Source of the DNA: Riptortus pedestris
Lineage: Eukaryota > Arthropoda > Insecta > Hemiptera > Alydidae
Length of the DNA stretch: 64,000 bases
Assembly (NCBI GenBank): GCA_019009955.1
Contig: CM032230.1
Location: 127,062,501 to 127,126,500, forward strand
Direction of reading: 5' to 3'
Part shown: positions 42,641 through 54,500 of the stretch, piece by piece
How positions within the stretch are numbered: position 1 is the first letter of the stretch
Layout of the letters: the number at the start of each line of letters is the position of its first letter
Translations under genes and position numbers: made by a program
Notes under the pieces: generated by a model
Told to the model about the DNA's origin: nothing
The model's database searches: none
Seen by the model: the letters and a program-made list of their open reading frames with translations, nothing else

Positions 42641-43714
42641 TAGCTAAAGTGGCCGGCTTTGCTTGAGAAATCATTAGAGGCAGAATGACGACTGTATTCT
42701 TTTTAGCCAAAGCTTTTATGTGCACAATATTTTTACATTTCCCCGTCTCTGTCTTTTGGTTATATATCTGAATATTTGGCAACTAAAGCAGATATAGAAT
42801 TTTTAGCTCTGAAGATTAAAAAGAAAAAAAATATTTCCTGATCAACCCGTCTGCATTGATGAAAATATCATGGACAGTATTAATCATAATCATGGGTTGC
42901 GTTCATTCATAGTTATTAAGAATCATTACTGAGGTAGCTTTGCTAGGGAAATATTTAGGCAGAATAATGAGTGAGAATGTTATTCAATGGAAGACTGTCT
43001 AGGTGTTAACTTTTATTAAATTTTACAGCTTTCTGGACAATTGATGAATTATTGTTGAGTTAGTCAGATGAAATGTTAAGGGGCTCCTATTCAATACCAG
43101 TTCGTTGTTCAAAACACTTATGGTTTATTATTAAATAAGTAATTGTCACAATTTCTATTCAAAAAAGCAACCCCAAACTCATCAAATATACCTATTTTAC
43201 GTATTTAATAACCATTCTTAAAAATGTTAAACGAAGAAACTTAGTATTCATGTAATTAGTATTAATAATGGTTTACATTCTCTGTTGTGTGTGCTTTTGG
43301 CAGGAATGAGGTAGTATCCCTTACTGCCAACAACTGTTGGTGCCCAATAAATGTTTGCGGTCTGCTTTCATTTTTAGTGTATATCTCATTTTTACATTGT
43401 TATACAAAGAAAGATTATAGTTATTCTAAATAACAAACTAAACAACATTGGTTATGTGCATATTTGACGAAAAACCAATAGAAAATGAAACAGCGTTGTT
43501 TTTTATTCTAGGCCTTCCTTATAACTCCCGTTCTTTTCTAAAAATGTTCATATAGCTTATAATCAAGGAAGTTCTAATACTAGCCCACATACAGAGTTGT
43601 TTCGTTGAGTTCTGTTCAATATTTGTGCAAAATAAAATTGTTGACTCCCACTATAGTTTTTAGCATGTATCTCATTTATACTTCGTTGTATGAAACAAGT
43701 GTAATGTAATAACT
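42641..43714. other. Intergenic, nothing recognised
   Basis: AT-rich with short homopolymers; no motif-bearing reading frame. Confidence 0.5.
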
Positions 43715-43905
43715 TTAAATATCGAATTTGGCTATGATAAGACCAAAATTGTGATTGCTAGAATGGTAACAGACAAATATATAAATATCACCTATTGAGG
43801 TTTTACTCATGACGTCATTTTTGAAAAATTTCCTCAAATGAACATCGGTCCTCCCTAGGAGATGATGAAAATGAGGTCCATTCAAAATTATATCAATCTT
43901 TCTCT

Positions 43906-43967
<62 letters not shown>
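43715..43967. repeat. Family H repeat, copy 7, chimeric orientation, with (TA)n
   Basis: 43715-43790 reads in the minus sense (AAATATCGAATTTGGCTATG, then GGTAACAGACAAATATAT). From 43795 the sequence is in the plus sense (TATTGAGGTTTTACTCATGA, then GATGAAAATGAGGTCCATTC) and ends in (TA)n at about 43910-43966. Two halves in opposite orientation are joined. Confidence 0.75.
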
Positions 43968-43969
<2 letters not shown>

Positions 43970-46900
43970 TTGATTTAATCACTGATTCATCTATAAATAG
44001 TGAGTTATGACTTTAATACTTACGTAATTGTCTAATATAAAGTACTGTAGAAGCAACAGACCATAAAATGGAAAAAATAATATTTTATTCCTTCGATAAT
44101 TATATAGTTGGCACTTCTTTCAGTTAATTGTTTACACTCTGAACATTTTTTAACGATTTAATCAAAATAATTTTTACTGGAATGCTGTTTTCCTTTCAAA
44201 TGAAACGATAATATTTCATTGGTACAGGTGAGGGAACATGCGGCCATCTTGAATGGGTTAAATAGGTGAATAATAAATGCAAAGAAAATAATTGAAATTA
44301 TTTATACAAGATGTTTTTTTATTTAACAGGCAAGACTTGCGCCTCCCTATAAACTTAATTAGAAATAACATATTCTTCCGTATTACATAAATTTATTAAC
44401 ATCCAATAATTTGTACTGTTGTGCATTAGAATGCGTGCTGTAACCCCACCAGTAAATATATATGAGAATTTTCATTAAATATTGTCTATAATACCCAATA
44501 AACCTAGCTATGTCTAAAGCTAATAGCTTCCTACATCAGCTTGTTCTGATTAATGCCATGTATCGTATAATTATCTTCATTATTTCCTTTTCAATTTCTT
44601 ATTTCTTCTTTCCATTTAACATAGTACACTCAATTATTATCATCACTTTGATTAAATGAATAGAAAAAGATAGATTACAATAGAACTTATTATAATTAAT
44701 ACACATAGGTTATTTATTTACTACCTTTTTTGTTTATTATTATTCTTAGGAGAATAAATTTTTCAACAGCTAATATAAACTACATTTATTTGATCTTATT
44801 AATTCTACTGAATTTAATAATTTATCACAATGGTAATGAATATTAAATGTAATACAAACTACAAAAACAAAGAGTATCAAATGTACAAAAACAATTTCTT
44901 ATAACAAAATGACTATAATATCACTTATCTTTAATCAAAAGGGTCATAACTGTAAAACTATAGAGTATTCTTTATCATTAAATATACTGTGAAAATATTC
45001 GTCTTAGATGGAAACAATAATAACAATTTTTCATGAGAGAAATTTATGTTATTTGCAATGGGGGTGGCAGTCAATAATCCAAATATGTACAAGAGATAAA
45101 ATAAATGGGATTTCTCCTCATGGAAGATATAGGGGAGGAAATAGCGATTTCCATTTGATTTAATTATAGGCGTTATAACAGTAGGAAATCTGTTAGAAAA
45201 AAAAAAATAAGCACCCTGTAATAATGGACATTAACCTTTGAGCTTCATTCAGCATTTAATATTATCACAGATTCTGATTTTTGTTTATATTAACTCATTG
45301 TAATGTTAAATTCTCTTTATATTTACAAATTTTACTAAGTTCTTTATTGTCATGTTATCTTTCTTCATATATGAAACTTTAATAAGCAACGAATATTTAA
45401 AAGTCACCAATAAACCCATTAAGGATTGATGTCAAATAAATTATCATTGAAAATAAATTTTTATTATCTTTATAAAACGGCTGGAATTTCTATTTAATTT
45501 ATTCATGTAATTACTGTTGAATGTATTGTTCAATTGAACATCCTTCATGGTTGTTAAGATAGCACTGATTATTGATTGCTCATTCTTAAAGTGTAATCAC
45601 TGAAATCAATTTAATTAGGATTGGAAAATTATTATTTAACTCCCATTAAACATAATATAAGCTTATAAATACTTAATTGATACTCTTTCTTAGGTTATTA
45701 AATACCCTCAAATGCTGTTTAAAGTATAAACGGTAACTTGCACTAATAAGCATGTACATAAACTTAGTCTGCCCCCCCCCCCCAATACTCTATAAAACGT
45801 AAACAATTATGACCCAATTGAATCAGAACTGTGACATTCAACACTATGTACCTAAATGTATTATCTGTTACTTTATGGGGCTTTATGTATGTAAGGCACA
45901 ATTGTATTTAGAGCTGATTTTCAATTTATCCTTGAATTCACAATAGTAAGTTTATGAAATATTCACTCCCTTCTAAAAGAATAATTATTAAAGTAATGAA
46001 TTTTAATAACAAATAAAGTATTAAGCGAAAAAAGAAATCATTAAAACGACTATTTTAAATGTGTAGGAATAAAGAAAGGACAATTATTGATATCAATATA
46101 ATAAATTTATACTAATTACAGAAGAAATATATGATCACAGCAGAATAAAGTAATCTGATATGTTAATGTCCAAAAATATTTATGAAATATGTTTTTGCAC
46201 ATTTTTAGTTTTTTCCTTAAAATTAAAAAAGGAAAAAAATCTATATTTCTAAGTAGACTTTTCAAATATTAAAGATAAATAAAAGAATAAAATGGGTCAA
46301 TAGTGGTCTATTTGATAAAAGAACTATACTTCAGTACTAGGGGTACTACAGATTCAAGGATGGACATGGTACACTAAATAGTATTTAGCAGTGCAGTTAC
46401 TGGGCCTTGAGATTGGACCACTTTCTGTTTTCCAGTCCCTACTCAGGATCATAAAGCAACTGAGAGCCACTTGGATGAGTAGCGATCTTAAATCTGTATT
46501 GCTGCCACAATATAGCAGTGAATGCAACAAGAGGATCGCTTACCTCCCCCAATGCCATATGGTAGGTCCAGGACCCACATAGGCTGGTATTTGAGACAAA
46601 GATTTCCGTTTGTTGAGACAAATCTTTTAAAGGCAAACTTTTAAATATATTGAAGTAGTACCATGTACTGTAGGATATTCTAATTTTTAGCTCCATTAGT
46701 ATTATTCTATAACTAAAAAATACCTAACTATAATAGTGAGCTTACATGCACTTTAGACCACGCTTAACCAAGGGGGGGGGGAGCTTAACCAGTAAATCAC
46801 TCACTTTATTTAGCAATATGTTTATAAATAAATAGCAATGTCAAGAGTGAAATTACCAAGATATATATCCTTCAAATAGTATATTTTAACTTATAAATAA

Positions 46901-46977
46901 ATGACGAGGAAAATATTTGGTACTTGTTAATTAAAGAAGTGCCATTTTTAATGTCTTCAACAATAATTCTACTAATT
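43968..46977. other. Intergenic, mostly AT-rich
   Basis: Contains a 12-C run (about 45772-45783) and a 10-G run (about 46772-46781). 46400-46600 is less AT-rich and partly open on the minus strand (ALGEVSDPLVAFTAILW), probably an eroded repeat of unknown family. Confidence 0.4.
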
Positions 46978-47140
46978 AACACCTACTTTAAGCAACTATT
47001 GCTAAATAGGACAGGTTACAGCCCTTTTCGAGGCAGGGAGGAACTAGCCATCTTATTTCAATAGTTTAACACTAGTAATTAATTTCTTTTGCCTAAACAG
47101 GTATCAAACTCATGACCCAAAATTTCCCAGGTGCCTCTTG
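46978..47140 (-). mobile_element. tRNA-derived SINE, degenerate antisense copy
   Basis: ACAGGTTACAGCCCTTTTCG matches the complement of the SINE body (AAGGGTGGTAACCTGT), and GTATCAAACTCATGAC matches the complement of the B box. It lies just upstream of another degenerate copy in the opposite direction. Confidence 0.5.
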
Positions 47141-47254
47141 GGGGGCTCCAGTAAGGAGTGTGGTGGAATTTCCAAGTACAATTGTCTTGAGGCTGAACTC
47201 GATAACATATTTCCTAAGGAAAGTCACAAAAAATACTTATTAAAACTCAAAAAG

Positions 47255-47380
47255 GTAGCTGAGATTACTCATTTATATCTAGGTGCTTGTCTTAATGCTC
47301 TAGGATGTTGAAGTCATGGGTTCAATTCCCTCATGGCATAGAAATTTGATTAATGGAAGTATCGTTAAATAAAATACATA
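47255..47380 (+). mobile_element. tRNA-derived SINE, degenerate copy
   Basis: AGGTGCTTGTCTTAATGCTC and GGGTTCAATTCCCTCATGGC followed by AGAAATTTGATTAATGG. The tRNA-like head and start of the body are recognisable; divergence is high. Confidence 0.55.
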
Positions 47381-47519
47381 CTCTTGCCCTGTAAAATATG
47401 ACCATTGTAAACTGTTGCCCTTCCAAAATTGTTTTAGAACCTTGTATTCTAATTTATATTAAAAAATAAGAACAAAAAAAATGTGTCTCCATAATTAACA
47501 ATTACCAAATATATAAAAA

Positions 47520-47522
<3 letters not shown>

Positions 47523-47561
<39 letters not shown>
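47523..47561. repeat. (TA)n microsatellite
   Basis: About 39 bp of TA repeats followed by CACATACATATACATA. Flanks do not match family H. Confidence 0.97.
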
Positions 47562-47566
<5 letters not shown>

Positions 47567-50500
47567 CATATACATAAAATTCACATATTTAAATTCTTTA
47601 CATTTCTTGCTTGCATCTAAAATATAAAGCAAATAATTATTACAGATTTTAGTTAATATATGAGACCATATGAGATTGATTCAGTGAATTAAAATATTAT
47701 CAATATAGATTAAGCCTACACAAAATACAATCAGCAATACTTAAACAAGGTACTAGGTTAAGCCTTCCTTATTGGAGGTTAGGATTTCTTCAACGATAAA
47801 GACATTGTACATGTTACATGTAAGAGCTACAATTATTATAATACTTGTAGGAGGAACAAAAATGAAAGTTTGTTTTCAACTTAATAATACCACGATTCAT
47901 TATATATTTAGTTCAGGACGAGTAGAATTACATGTGATGTAAACACTTAAAAGTGACGAAAGTCAAATTTAGAATGTTGCAAACTTGCAAGAAGAATAGT
48001 ACAAATTCAGTTCCTAATGTCATATTTTGTTTAATTCAATTACTCCACTAAAAATAAAATTAGGATAAAACTAATGAATTGTAGCCTAAATAAGAGATGT
48101 ATTAGAAATTACCAATCAGTCATTGGCGGTCTAGAAACTTCCCCTTAAACAAGTCTGATAATAACAAAAAAATATATACTTCTTTTTTTTATAATGTGTG
48201 AGATTTTTTTTGTCAATACAGTAAAATTACTGATCACTGAAATACAAAATCTTAATACTTCCTTTCTGTAGCGACCCAAGGTACACTGCGACTTATATTC
48301 ACATATTTTCCCTACTATTGTTCATAAAAAGTGAAATTTATTCAATTGAATATTTAATAAAATTATAAAAGTGACAATAGTTTAGCACTACAGTAGTTGA
48401 GTAATGTATAAATACGAATCTTTAATTATAACTTTAGTTCTAAAATCTACCAGAATTATAATGTAGATAAGAAAAATTGGCAGGCATTGTAACCCTGTGA
48501 TTTTAGTTTATAGTATGTCAGGTTTTTCAAGCATAACTTCACATAGGCTCAACTAATTGCCATTCTTTACATATACATAAACATATAAAATAAGATACAG
48601 TGCGATCTCTTCTTGGAAACAGGTCTCAATAACATTATTTTCTTTTATTTAAACTAATGATGGGTCACAATAAAATTGGAGGGGTCGACAATAAATTACT
48701 ACAATCACTTACTTTGAAATGAGTACAAATTAAAAAATATATATATTGAGGGCTTGCTTTTTTTTTTTTTTTTTTTCCTGTGGGAGAAATTTATGCAAAC
48801 CTATCAAAACAGTTGTATCAAAATCTTGATTCTATAAGTAGATAATTACAAAATTTAACAATAAAGGTTTTAGTGAATTTCTGGAAGGTAGTTCATATGA
48901 CACAACTAATCAAATTCCTTAAAGTTCTAGAACTAAGAGTAAATAAGTGTTAAAAGTCATAATGAATTAAAAAAAAAAAAGATTACGGGCTGTTTGCATG
49001 TAGTTATTTATTGAATTTCCTTAGATCAATGTTGTCAGGTTGTAAGGGATTGCTCTGGCTTCCTTCTCCAGCCCTTAATTAAGGCTGATACACATTTCTA
49101 AAAGGATTTAGAATTCCTTCATCAGACAGATTATTATCGTTTTGGTCAATTGGTCAAGAATCCAAGGTATAATTTCAGAGTTAAACTTAGGTCGCAATAA
49201 AAAAATCAAACTGCCATGCTAAAGCAATAAATATGCCCAGTTAAGAATGTTAAAGTATTTTCAAAAATATGCTTCAGGAATAATAAATTAATTCCAGAAA
49301 TGGTAAACAAAAGCAATACTTTAGAAAGTGTTTGCCTGCTCATTCTCTAACAGCTCCAGTTGTCGAGTTATTAAAACTGTATTTTTATACTCTATGAAGA
49401 AAAATTGTATTTATAATGATCAGGATCAGCCGTTAGAGAAAAGTTTAAATTGGATCTGACATCCAAAACTCTAAATGTTTTGCTAAATATATAGCCGATG
49501 CAATTTTTCAAAATGACTAATGGTTAAAGATAAAATAACAGTTTTTGGTTAGTTTTAGTGTTTTTTTTTTTAAATACGACTTTTCCAATATATATAAAAT
49601 AACTATTTACGGATGTTTAAAATATCATCTAATGAAGCATTTTAAAGTCTCCTGAAATTCAGTATTAATTTCTAAAAATAACGAAGTTTTTAATAATTAA
49701 TTTTGGATGATGGTCAATAATACAATGAAATGATTGAGTAATTTAGATTATACTTAAATTTAAGATAAATATATATAATTGAATCTTCCTAAGATAATTG
49801 AACATTAAAATGAATTTATTCTACAGTTCCTCATGTATAGTGTATTTATGAAAAATACAGAAAAATAGCCACTAAACTTTTATATGAAATTTTCTCAGCT
49901 TTCAGTAATTCTAATCCCCTTCTTCTGAAGTAAAAGAAAAAATATATGAAGCAGAAATAGTCAGCAAGGTTATCAATTAAGCTTGCTAGTAATTATTTGA
50001 AAACTGCTAAGGTAAAATTTTAGTTCAATTTAACCAAATGCTGCAATCACTAAGTTTATAAATATTTTTAAATTTTTGTAGAGTTGCCAGGCCTTCAAAG
50101 CTTTTAAAAAATTTAAGAAATGGTTTTAGCAAATTTATTTTAACGAAAATGAATCAATTTAATCTTCAAGTAATGGTATTCAAAATTCTTTCCTTTTTGG
50201 AATATTTTCTTCCAATATTTAATAATATAATTTCACCTCATTATATAAAGAGCGCCTTCTTATTCATTATACAAATTAACATTGTCATAAAATTTCCATA
50301 TTTGAAATAAAATCTCAAATTTAAATTTTACCAACTAAGATTTAATTAATACACAAATTAATTATCTTAAAAATGACTAGATATAACTGTCATTCTTAAT
50401 TGTCTTTTCTGGTTTTAAAAAATAACATACATAAAAAATGGATATCTTACACAATTAACAAAAATAAATTTCCTTAAAACTTATAAAACACTCCATCATT

Positions 50501-50567
50501 CAATGTAAATAAACAAAACAACAAATCAACTAAATTGGCTAATTTAAAATAAAATATTTAAAGAGTA
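47562..50567. other. Intergenic, AT-rich
   Basis: Nothing recognised besides the stem-loop cluster at 49043-49125. Confidence 0.5.
49043..49125. repeat. Cluster of nested stem-loops
   Basis: Stem TAAGGG...CTGG/CCAG...CCCTTA spans 49043-49077. A second, CTGAT (49085-49089) with ATCAG (49121-49125), encloses TTCTAAA-AGGA-TTTAGAA (49096-49113). Intergenic. Could be the structured 3' end of an unrecognised repeat. Confidence 0.5.
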
Positions 50568-50605
50568 TCATTCGTGGACTAAGCAGATTTCCCATCTACA
50601 AGAAT
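50568..50605. repeat. Family H end fragment
   Basis: GGACTAAGCAGATTTCCCAT matches the subterminal end (TAAGCAGATTTCCCA). The flanking sequence does not match the rest of the family. It is about 800 bp downstream of the EEPD1-like stop. Confidence 0.5.
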
Positions 50606-50838
50606 GGCAAACGATGTCACAGTGTGCCGTCAAGTACAGATGGTATCAGCAGCAAATTTTATGTTGTATTTCTCCCTTTCTAAGCACCCTTTATAAACAA
50701 AACTCGAGCATTATTCTGACCATGAAATGTATTCGAACATTTTTTTGTTAGTATGTGTTTGTTTTTGTGTATTAACCAATTCAGTTGACGAATATTCTTA
50801 ACAAGTACAACAGTCCAACAATATAACTTAATAAGTTA

Positions 50839-50844
50839 TTTATT
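50839..50844 (-). terminator. Candidate polyadenylation signal of the EEPD1-like gene
   Basis: AATAAA on the minus strand about 570 nt past the stop. The sequence between is AT-rich and noncoding. Other AT-rich variants exist, so this is only a candidate. Confidence 0.25.
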
Positions 50845-51412
50845 AAATATTTTAAAAGCAATAACATTTGTAAAATTTGTTTCCACAATATAAAAAAATA
50901 AAATGAAAAAATTTCTAACAAAACATAAAACAATGTGTATAGACTTACACATATAGCAAGTGTACAAAGAAGACAAAATGAATTAATACATGAAAATGTA
51001 ATAAGTTTATATTACTCTAAACCTATTGGGCAGTCAATTTAACTGGAGAATAATTTCTTCTGCGAATGGTGTCTGTTATGGAGCATATTTAGTAAAGGTT
51101 TGATGACCGAAACCTACAGGATGGGTATACCTTAAAAAAAGGAATTAATAATTTAAAAATTAGCGTAGACACTAAATCATTCTATAAATGTCACCAAAAT
51201 AACTTCACCAGAAAAATAAACTGTTCTCCAGTCATATCTGCTTTAGTAAGAAATACTAAAAATCTAGGCATTGAGCTAAAAATCCATTCTCACCATGTAG
51301 AAAAAATATAAAGCTCACTTACTTATAAAGAGTAACAATGAAATCATAGTAAACAATAGGACATTGAAGCACCTTGAACAAATAAAATGAGCAAAATAAG
51401 TTCTACATTTCT

Positions 51413-51525
51413 TTATAGGCGAAGCTGTACCCAGACTGGAGCATGTTGACTAACAGGGCCACCCCATGCCCAACCATCGGGAATTGCTAAATGTCTAAGG
51501 CCTTCAGTAACGATTCCACAAATAC
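51413..51525 (-). CDS. EEPD1: EEPD1-like last exon and stop
   Basis: Encodes GIVTEGLRHLAIPDGWAWGG and PVSQHAPVWVQLRL, then TAA. It matches the family's REGL....IPDNWSWGG..SEHCPV block, with the final catalytic His kept. It ends soon after the EEP fold, without the basic tail seen in vertebrates. Confidence 0.9.
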
Positions 51526-54500
51526 CTAGGAAAAAATAAACAAATAATTAGCACCGTTAACAAGAGAAAAATTACTGAAAGACAGAACTATTTGAATAAA
51601 AAATGTCTTGGTTATCATAGGTTTGCATTCATTCAACAAATGAAATATCCTTGGTATGAGGATTATTATTTATGTTTTGAAATAATGCACAAATCTAATT
51701 GAATTCACAAAGATTCAAGAGGCTAAAGATAGTGAGTTAACACTTTAATTGTGCAAAGCCACTATATTGGCTTTGTGCAATTAAAGGGTTATGAAGTAGA
51801 CCTTACTACACGTGGGAAACCTAGAATCATGAATTCAATTCGGAGTAAAAGAAATTTATTTGGGATGAGCTAATGCATCCTTAACTCTCCTCCCCTCCCC
51901 CCCCCCTTACTTGAATAAGGAGGTAACATTTAGATTACCTGTTCTGATTAACCAACCCTTAATATCCCATATTAATTAGATGTTAGTATATAACATTTAT
52001 TTATTTATTTAAGGTAAAATAAAAGAATGTTTCTAATTTTTCCAAGGCTGCAGATGAAGTTCCAGTACATAAATAATCCAAAACTCTGTCTGGAATTTCT
52101 GAAATTCCCCCCCCTCCTCCCCCAGTTTAGAAATTGTTTGGCATAATTACTCAAGGAAGGCCCTTATTTAGAAAGCAATCCAAATAAAAAAAAAGTAGTA
52201 TATGCTCATCCATACAGACAAACATAAATAGAGGAATCCTACATGTCACCATCCAAGGTCTTTGCTAATGAAACATTTTGTGTTTAAAAGTGTTTCCATT
52301 TTTGTCCATATAAGAAATTTGGTCATCCATGTATCTGCCAATTTGATAAATAATCCGGCATGAGGTACAAAGACATGCTGGATACTGTGAATTTACAACT
52401 TCTCACAATAAATATAATATATGATGAAAGACAGCTGAGAGAAACAATGGTAAAGGAATAAGGGTCCTACGAGAGGCAAGTTAAAGAAATATAAAAGATT
52501 AAATTTAACTAACCCGTATATTTTGACACATTGTCTTCCTTAATGTAAATATTGTTACAGGCGGATTTATCATTTGAGCTAATATTACTCTTTGTTCCAG
52601 GGAGAAGGCACATATAATTCGGTAAACTATTATTTCCACCTGCAAAAATAAGTAAACATAATAAATCATAAATATTATTTACTTTTATTTAACTTATATC
52701 ATAGGAACATTTCTAATCAGTAATATGTGGGCCTCAGGGTGCCTTAAATTAATTAGTGATTGATACTGAATGACTGTGAACATAGTAAGCTCTTGTTTTG
52801 TCCATCTCATTAATAGGCATTATTTTTTTATTTGAATCTATACATATCAAATGCCAGAAAATAGTAATCTGAAGGAACTGATCAAACTTAGGCAGAAAAA
52901 ACAAAACAAGAATCTTTACTCAATTAATTTGTTAGAGTTAATGAAGAGTATTATGAAGACTTAGTTTTATGTATGGGGTAGTAGGTTCTTCTATCTTGTA
53001 AGCCTACATCATTCTGGAGAATCCTTAAGAGTAAATAAGACTTCCTATTTGATATTTGTTAAGAGTCAGAATTGAATTTTCAAGTCAATTGAGTAATATT
53101 CTTAGCTATGTTCAGTTCAATTGTGATTTCTTGGACATATTATTGTGCTAGTGTATTTTTGGATAATCTTGGAATGTATTAAGTTGTTATTCAGTAAAGT
53201 TAAATATACTTTATTTGGTTATTATTTTTTCATCCAAAAGCTTTTATTAGAGCAGAGAGCACTGGCAAAACACTAGTTCCATCACTCTGTCTTAATAAAA
53301 TCTTGCAGAGAAAAAATCGAGTCACAGAAATCACAATTGAACTAAATTCAAATTAATTAAAGAAACCTTTTTCTGACTTTAATAGATAGGAAATGGGAAG
53401 CATTATTCAAACTTTTTGAATCTCAAAAGAGAATGCATAGGAGGCCAAGGAAGTAGTAGATCAAAATTGGATGTAAAATAATTATTGTGATTTGGTTTCA
53501 ACATCCAGGTACAATATTTTTCAAATATAAAAATAGTTTATATCTCTGATGAATCCTACAATCTGGCAATCCTAACTTAATCCTGAGGTTCATCAATGTC
53601 AAATTAGTGAGGTTCTACAATAGCTTGTCAGAAATAAAGTTCCTATAAATCCAAAATAAACATGAATATTATAAATATAAGTGTACACTAACCAGTGATA
53701 TGAGAGAGATCACCAGCTATTAAGGATGGTCTCACAGAAGAGGTAAGGGTATTAAATGAAGAGCCATCACTATTACTAAATAGTTGGACATTTAGGACAG
53801 ATATTTCACAGCCACGCTCCTGAAATAAGATAAAATTTTCAATTTAGACATGCTACAACTGTTTTATAATACATTTACAATATATTAATTTAAAACCAAT
53901 ATAATCTATGTGTGTAAACATGTAAGTGAGACAAAATGTAAGCAGTGGAACACTATAAAGGATCATAACCAGGAGATAACCCTCCGACTGGTGAGAGTTG
54001 ACGATCTGTCCCATTTGAACTAAATTTTCGAAATTATTATAAGGACCTACTGTTCCAAAATAGATAATGAAGAATTCTTATTATTACTCCACTTAGAAAT
54101 TCGCTGCTGCACTGTTGAGGATTTATGGAGTCTTGAAAGTATAATGTAGTTGGAGGATGAGAAGTATACCTGATCTAAATAAGTTTTACCCAACAAATTT
54201 TGCATACAGCCAACACATTGAGGAACACAGGCTAATTTAACTTGTGGAGGAAAAAACATATTTTATTCATCCAGATTGATCCGTTCTTCTAACACCCAGC
54301 ATCTCTGGAGGAACTGAAGTTATAATCATTAATGGCTGAAGACTAGTAATTGGAGGGTTAAAAAATGTTTAAAAAATTAAACATCTCTGTTATTATGAGT
54401 TAAGTTGAAAAGAACCAACCTTGGTAAACTATTGATGTTTAGCAATTGTTGTTTTATAAATTTTTTCAAATTCAAATATTAAGCTAGGTATTGTACTTCC

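Noticed and set aside
42281..42782. Minus-strand open frames of 112 and 73 codons
   Set aside because: The first lies largely within a family H repeat copy and the second overlaps its edge; not genes.
46391..46696. Open frames on both strands in a less AT-rich patch
   Set aside because: The GEVSDPLVAFTA segment looks protein-like but I could not assign it; no exon structure around it.
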